Positions 14,575-18,704 of a stretch of DNA of 18,704 nt are shown here, in pieces. The notes below the pieces were generated by a model. The model was given only the letters and a program-made list of their open reading frames with translations, was not told the DNA's origin and did not search any database. Origin of the DNA: Nitrospinae bacterium RIFCSPLOWO2_12_FULL_45_22 (lineage in GTDB: Bacteria; 2-12-FULL-45-22); NCBI GenBank assembly GCA_001803565.1, contig MHDQ01000224.1, positions 1 through 18,704 of the forward strand, in the 5' to 3' direction. A program made the translations under genes and the position numbers. Position 1 is the stretch's first letter, and the number at the start of each line of letters is the position of its first letter.

Positions 14575-15245
14575 TACATAGTGGGTATACGGGTCAATTC
14601 CCCGGTCAAAGTATCTAGCAGATAATATTCTTGCTTGAATTCGGCCAGGGAGATGACCCGTACCTCATGGTTATAAATTATTTCCTTATAGAGATGGGTA
14701 TGACCACAAAACATAAACTGTGGCTCTATCTCATCTAATAACCACCGCAAGGGCTTATCACCCATATCCTGCCCTCGCCACTCAAAACCCAAGCCCCAGG
14801 GGCAGCCGTGAGCCAGAAAAATATCCAGCCCTTTCAAGCCACGACAGGCCTCCAGGTCTTCTTTTACAAAGTATCCCTTCTGCCATTCTTCCGTGAGCTG
14901 ATCCTTGAGGAGGGGGTAGAGAAAAGGGTCATAAGCCCCATTGAGGCCCGACAGCCTTATCATCTCGCTCCCTTTCTGAAAAGTGAGGATCTCGCCGGTC
15001 TTAATAGGGATGAGGTTATTCAGGCTACCCTCTCCTCTTTCGATTTTCTGGATCACTGCCACAGAATCATTATTTCCATAGATCCAATGTATAGGTTGAG
15101 CATGGGAGGTGTAATAACACATATCCCCTACCTGGAGGATAATGTCTACTTCGAGGGAGCCAACTACCTCATGAAAGACCTGGATAGCAGAAGAGCGGCC
15201 ATGCTCGAAAAAACCGTGAATATCACCAAATAGGGCGATTATCAT
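14574..15245 (-). CDS. Calcineurin-like metallophosphoesterase
   Basis: This 223-residue protein has the full set of metallophosphoesterase metal-binding motifs: GDIHG (7-11; Asp8, His10), QVGD (38-41; Asp41), YGNND (56-60; Asn58), AHG (145-147; His146) and GHTH (181-184; His182, His184). These bind a dinuclear metal centre that hydrolyses phosphomonoesters or phosphodiesters. An LNGAYDP segment (101-107) resembles larger members of the superfamily rather than short YfcE-type proteins. The ATG overlaps the stop of the CoA-transferase gene by four bases, so the two are translationally coupled, but no biochemical link between them is obvious. The substrate is unknown. Confidence 0.87.
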   Translation of the reverse strand: MIIALFGDIHGFFEHGRSSAIQVFHEVVGSLEVDIILQVGDMCYYTSHAQPIHWIYGNNDSVAVIQKIERGEGSLNNLIPIKTGEILTFQKGSEMIRLSGLNGAYDPFLYPLLKDQLTEEWQKGYFVKEDLEACRGLKGLDIFLAHGCPWGLGFEWRGQDMGDKPLRWLLDEIEPQFMFCGHTHLYKEIIYNHEVRVISLAEFKQEYYLLDTLTGELTRIPTM

Positions 15246-17644
15246 ATTGCTCCGGCAGCCTTAAGTTCTTGGACTTTAGCAACACTTAAGCCTACTAATG
15301 CCTGCAGGATTTCCTCGTTATCCTGGCCCAACCCCGGACCCAACCTCCTTATGCAGCCGGGGCTCAGGGAGAACCTGGGTACAATACCTTGCATCTTGAC
15401 CTTCCCCAGCACGGGGTCTTCTACCTCTACTATGCTGCCCCGGGCCTGGTAATGGGGGTCTTCAAAGGCATCCTTTACACTATAGACTAAGCTGGCTGGG
15501 ACCTGGTTTTGCCACAATAACTGGATTAAGTCTTTGGTAGTATAGTTACTAAAGATAGAGATTATTATCTCATTCAGGGCTTTGCAATTTGCTACCCGGT
15601 GGACGATAGTGGTGAATCTAGGGTCCTGGGCTAGCTCCTTCCTGCCCACGGCTTCTGCAAACCGGGCAAAGTCTCTATCCTCTACCAGGAGCATAGCTAT
15701 CCAACCACCATCACCTACCGGGAAGACCACCTGGATACCGGCATTGCCAGTTATATTAAGTACCGGGCCTAGTCGCTCCTTTACCAGTCCGAGTTTATGG
15801 TAAGCGGGGATGTTATCATGGGCGAAGCGTAAAAATGGGCTATACATAGCCAGGTCTATCCATTGGCCTTCACCTTTATGGTCCCGATGATACAGGGCGG
15901 CCAGGATAGCAATAGCGCCAAATATCCCGGTAATATAAGCCCCGATAGAGACGCTAGGTTTGGAAGGAGGGCCATCCGGTGAGCCAGTAAGGGCCTGGAA
16001 ACCACCTATAGCTGCTGCTGTAGGCTCATAGGCCAGCCGGTGGGCATAAGGGCCTTCCTGACCAAAACCGGTTACCCGGAGCAAGATTATCTTCGAGTTA
16101 GCTTTCACCAACTCATCATAACCTAAGCCCCACTTTTCTAAGGTACCGGGCCGAAAACCATCCACCACTACATCTGACACGGCTACCAGCTTTTTAAAGA
16201 CCTCCTGGGCTTCAGGGTATCTCAGGTTAAGGGTAATGGAGCACTTATTCCTGGCATCTACCGCCCACCATAAGGAGGTGCCATTATAAAACGGTGGCAG
16301 GTGCCTCACGATATCCCCTACACCTGGATCTTCAACTTTTATTACCTCACTGCCAAAGTCTGCCAGGAGCGTACAGCTAAAGCCACCGGCTAAGCCCTGT
16401 CCTAACTCTATTATCCTTAGTCCTCCTAGCGGAGGGTTGGCTTGAACGGTGCTGGTCGCTTTGATAGAGCCCGGGACAGCTTTGGGCTTCAGCTCAGCAA
16501 GGAGGGAATTATGCTCCCCGAGCTTTGGACCTCCATCCCTTATCCGGCCCGGGGTCTTAGAGAACCTGGAGGCTACCTCTGGTACCATAACTCTTCCTAA
16601 CTCGCAATCTTCAATCTCGATCAGGTCTTGTCTGGCCTTTATATGTGGATCATCAAAGATATCCTTGATATTGTATACCGGAGAGAAGGGGATATTGACC
16701 TTTTCCAGGATGGGGATAATCTCATGAGCCCGATAAGATTTTACCCAGCCTTCTACTATCCCGTTTATTGCTTCACTGTTTTCTGCCCTGGTCCGTATAT
16801 TTTTAAACCGTGGGTCAGCTTGTAAGTCCTTGGATCCGATATCTTTAGCCATAACTCTGGCTAATTTAGCAAAATTTTTGTCATCCCCGGCTGAGATGGT
16901 TATCCACTTACCATCTCTGGTTCGATAAGTATCAGAGGGGGCAAAGCTGGGGTGACGGTTACCACTCCGCTGCCTTACGGTCCCTAGCTTATCATAAGCT
17001 GCTACAGAAAATTCCATGAAACGGAAGAACCCTTCATATTGGGCTATATCAGCACATTGACCCTGGCCGGTCTTCCTCCGGTAATACTCGGCAATGAGGG
17101 CTGCCAGGGCATTGAAGGCCCCTGAGGTATAATCACAGTAGGCCATTCCGATGGGCAATGGTGGACCATCCGGGGAGCCAGTCAGATGGATCATCCCACC
17201 CATAGCCGACCCAATAGCATCATAAGAGGTCCGCCGACTATATGGCCCCTCCTGGCCAAAGCCACTTACCCGGACAAAAATAACCTTCTCATTGACCTTC
17301 TTCATATCTTCGTAACCCAGATTCCAGCGCTCAAAGGTCCCGGGCCGATAATTTTCTGAAACAATATCATATTCTTTGAGCAACTCTTTTATTATCCTCT
17401 GCCCTTCCTCAGTCCGCATATCTAATGCAATAGATTTTTTATTCCGCATATCTATGGGTTTCCATAAAGATACCCCCTGATGTAAGGGTGGGATACGCCG
17501 GATCAGAGTACCCATTTCCGGCATCTCTACCTTGATCACCTCTGCCCCTAGCTCAGCCAGCAGAGTTGGTCCCACTGGCCCGGCAGCCGCTACGCCTAGA
17601 TCTAATACCTTCAATCCTTGCAATGGCCCCTGACATTCTTTCAT
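15242..17644 (-). CDS. Tandem-domain class III CoA-transferase (CaiB/BaiF family)
   Basis: This 800-residue protein is made of two complete class III CoA-transferase domains (about 5-385 and 405-795) joined by a short linker. Each has the family's DLG/ELG-G start, EVIKVE, the NYRPGT or GFRPGT segment, RVSGFGQEGPY or RVTGFGQEGPY, and HLTGSPDGPP or ALTGSPDGPP. Normal family members are about 400 residues and work as interlocked dimers, so a fusion can act as an intramolecular pair. The expected catalytic Asp is present in the first domain (Asp171, in AYCDYTSG) but is Ala569 in the second (SIGAYITG). The start at 17644 is chosen because AGGAGG is seven bases before it; the ATG at 17650 is only one base from that site. 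The substrate acid is unknown. Confidence 0.9.
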   Translation of the reverse strand: MKECQGPLQGLKVLDLGVAAAGPVGPTLLAELGAEVIKVEMPEMGTLIRRIPPLHQGVSLWKPIDMRNKKSIALDMRTEEGQRIIKELLKEYDIVSENYRPGTFERWNLGYEDMKKVNEKVIFVRVSGFGQEGPYSRRTSYDAIGSAMGGMIHLTGSPDGPPLPIGMAYCDYTSGAFNALAALIAEYYRRKTGQGQCADIAQYEGFFRFMEFSVAAYDKLGTVRQRSGNRHPSFAPSDTYRTRDGKWITISAGDDKNFAKLARVMAKDIGSKDLQADPRFKNIRTRAENSEAINGIVEGWVKSYRAHEIIPILEKVNIPFSPVYNIKDIFDDPHIKARQDLIEIEDCELGRVMVPEVASRFSKTPGRIRDGGPKLGEHNSLLAELKPKAVPGSIKATSTVQANPPLGGLRIIELGQGLAGGFSCTLLADFGSEVIKVEDPGVGDIVRHLPPFYNGTSLWWAVDARNKCSITLNLRYPEAQEVFKKLVAVSDVVVDGFRPGTLEKWGLGYDELVKANSKIILLRVTGFGQEGPYAHRLAYEPTAAAIGGFQALTGSPDGPPSKPSVSIGAYITGIFGAIAILAALYHRDHKGEGQWIDLAMYSPFLRFAHDNIPAYHKLGLVKERLGPVLNITGNAGIQVVFPVGDGGWIAMLLVEDRDFARFAEAVGRKELAQDPRFTTIVHRVANCKALNEIIISIFSNYTTKDLIQLLWQNQVPASLVYSVKDAFEDPHYQARGSIVEVEDPVLGKVKMQGIVPRFSLSPGCIRRLGPGLGQDNEEILQALVGLSVAKVQELKAAGAI

Positions 17645-17672
17645 CTCCATACCTCCTACCCAAGTTGTTAAA

Positions 17673-18455
17673 CTATTTGCCTTTAAACACAGGCTTCTTT
17701 TTTTCCAGAAAGGCCCTTACGGCTTCCTGGTGGTCTTCTGTCTTAATACATTCGGATTGGACATAGGCTTCATATTGGAGGGCATTGGCTAAATCCATCT
17801 GCCATACTTTATGCAGGAAGGTCTTCATCATACCGATGGCCCGGGTAGCGGATTGAGCTAGCTGAGCAGCCAGGTTCATTACGGTCTCTTCCAATTGGTC
17901 AGCCGGAACCACTTGATTTATCAACCCTATCTGTTCCGCTTCGCGGGCACTGATTATTTTACCAGTAAACAGGAGTTCTTTTGCCTTAGCCAGCCCGATT
18001 AACCGGGGCAAGAAATATGCCCCGCCCCAATCAGGTCCCAGGCCTAGCCGGACAAAAACTTCCCCAAAACGGGCCGCTTCGGCTGCTATAACCAGGTCAC
18101 AGGCCAGGGCCAAGTTGCAGCCCGCCCCTACAGCATCACCATTGACCATGGCAATTACCGGCTTTTCCAGCATTGTTACAGCGCTGACAGCCCGGTGGGC
18201 GAGGGTCATTATCAACTTCCTCCGCCCTTCATCCTTCAAATCACCCCACCCTTTGATATCGCCCCCCGCACTAAAGGCTTTACCCGCACCAGTCAGCACA
18301 ACCACCCTCACTGCCTCATCATTAACAAAACTCTCAAATAGTGTCCCTATCCCTTCCCGCATCTCTATACTAAAGGCATTCAGTACCTCAGGCCGATTAA
18401 GAGTAACTTTGGCTATCCCGTCCCGCTTTTCTACCAAAATATCCTTCAGCTCCAT
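17673..18455 (-). CDS. Enoyl-CoA hydratase/isomerase (crotonase) family protein
   Basis: This is a 260-residue crotonase-fold protein that acts on an acyl-CoA thioester. The CoA-binding and oxyanion-hole segments are clear: KAFSAGGDIKG (59-69) and NGDAVGAGCNLALACDLV (105-122). The two glutamates used by classical enoyl-CoA hydratases are absent, being Asn114 and Phe134 at the aligned positions. An Asp in the GPDWGG segment (Asp142) lies where PaaG-like isomerases have an acidic residue. An isomerase or another crotonase reaction is therefore more likely than hydration. It is the first gene of a three-gene operon with the double CoA-transferase 28 bases downstream, which suggests activation and conversion of one organic acid. 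AAGGGGGAAG provides a ribosome binding site. Confidence 0.93.
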   Translation of the reverse strand: MELKDILVEKRDGIAKVTLNRPEVLNAFSIEMREGIGTLFESFVNDEAVRVVVLTGAGKAFSAGGDIKGWGDLKDEGRRKLIMTLAHRAVSAVTMLEKPVIAMVNGDAVGAGCNLALACDLVIAAEAARFGEVFVRLGLGPDWGGAYFLPRLIGLAKAKELLFTGKIISAREAEQIGLINQVVPADQLEETVMNLAAQLAQSATRAIGMMKTFLHKVWQMDLANALQYEAYVQSECIKTEDHQEAVRAFLEKKKPVFKGK

Positions 18456-18487
18456 AACACTTCCCCCTTACAATTTATTTTTCTCTT

Positions 18488-18516
18488 AGCATATTTCATT
18501 CCTTTTGTTCCGTCAA
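18488..18516 (-). promoter_or_regulatory. Sigma-70-type promoter of the crotonase/CoA-transferase operon
   Basis: On the minus strand TTGACG (18516-18511) and TATGCT (18493-18488) are separated by exactly 17 bases, matching the -35/-10 consensus at five of six and four of six positions. Transcription would start near 18481, leaving a leader of about 26 bases that contains the ribosome binding site of the crotonase gene. This is the best promoter in the window. Confidence 0.65.
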
Positions 18517-18704
18517 TATCCAAAAACAATCCTGCCCTGGTAACAGTTTACAGGGCTCAGGGATCAGTTGTCAGACAGGCTTTTCCTCAAAAACATCTCC
18601 GGGGCTATGAATCGTTTGCCCAATCTCCAAATAACGATCACCATTTTAGCCATCCTTCAAAAGTAGTTAACAGTTTGACAAAAGGAAAATAGTTTTTTAA
18701 CCCT
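18517..18704. other. Non-coding right edge
   Basis: No convincing gene is present. At 18554-18580 there is a CAGGGCTCAGGGATCAG-like stretch followed by TTGTCAGACAGG, resembling another class of small dispersed repeat. At the very edge, TTGACA (18675-18680) on the plus strand with a 17-base spacer to TAACCC could be a promoter reading out of the window, but the -10 match is poor. Confidence 0.35.

Noticed and set aside
14808-15233. Plus-strand open frame of 141 codons opposite the phosphoesterase
   Set aside because: The opposite strand carries all metal-binding motifs of a real family, so this frame is a shadow.

Overview
This window comes from a bacterial chromosome: it carries smpB and a complete one-piece tmRNA gene. 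The gene content suggests an anaerobe. There is a MetV/MetF pair of the type used in the methyl branch of the Wood-Ljungdahl pathway, a heterodisulfide-reductase-like iron-sulfur protein, a glutamate synthase split into separate domain proteins as in archaea and some anaerobic bacteria, and an archaeal-type phosphoglycerate mutase homologue. Codon use is ordinary and GC is moderate. I cannot place the organism to phylum; an acetogenic or syntrophic Firmicute, a Chloroflexota member or a candidate-phylum anaerobe would all fit.

Layout. (1) From about 13242 down to the left edge, twelve genes run on the minus strand with short gaps or overlaps, probably as one transcription unit or a few coupled ones. 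In order of transcription they are: an HdrB-HdrC fusion, a class II glutamine amidotransferase, a ferredoxin-FMN glutamate synthase domain protein, a second divergent FMN domain protein, a GXGXG domain protein, metV, metF, an AlaC-type aminotransferase, hom, apgM, lysC, and the first codons of a further gene cut by the window edge. (2) A divergent spacer of about 325 bp at 13243-13568 holds a repeat element. (3) smpB and ssrA (tmRNA) lie on the plus strand. (4) A second minus-strand operon starts from a good sigma-70-type promoter near 18490. It encodes a crotonase-fold protein, a double-domain class III CoA-transferase, and a calcineurin-like phosphoesterase coupled to it by a 4-base overlap.

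How the genes may work together. The first half of the long unit looks like nitrogen assimilation: the amidotransferase releases ammonia, the FMN/Fe-S protein reduces 2-iminoglutarate, and the GXGXG protein is structural. No NAD(P)H-binding GltD partner is present, so electrons probably come from ferredoxin or through the Hdr-like protein. MetVF makes 5-methyl-tetrahydrofolate. The second half is aspartate-family amino acid synthesis: aspartokinase, homoserine dehydrogenase, and an ApgM-family protein that is likely to be the missing homoserine kinase. The shared theme may be supply of glutamate, aspartate-family precursors and methyl groups for threonine and methionine.

Most striking points: the B-then-C fusion order of the Hdr-like protein and its linkage to glutamate synthase modules and MetVF; a second FMN glutamate-synthase paralogue that lacks the usual cluster cysteines but has its own N-terminal Cys motif; an Ala in place of the catalytic Asp in one half of the CoA-transferase; a crotonase lacking both hydratase glutamates; a strong internal ribosome binding site in lysC; and several unrelated small repeat families in the gaps between genes.
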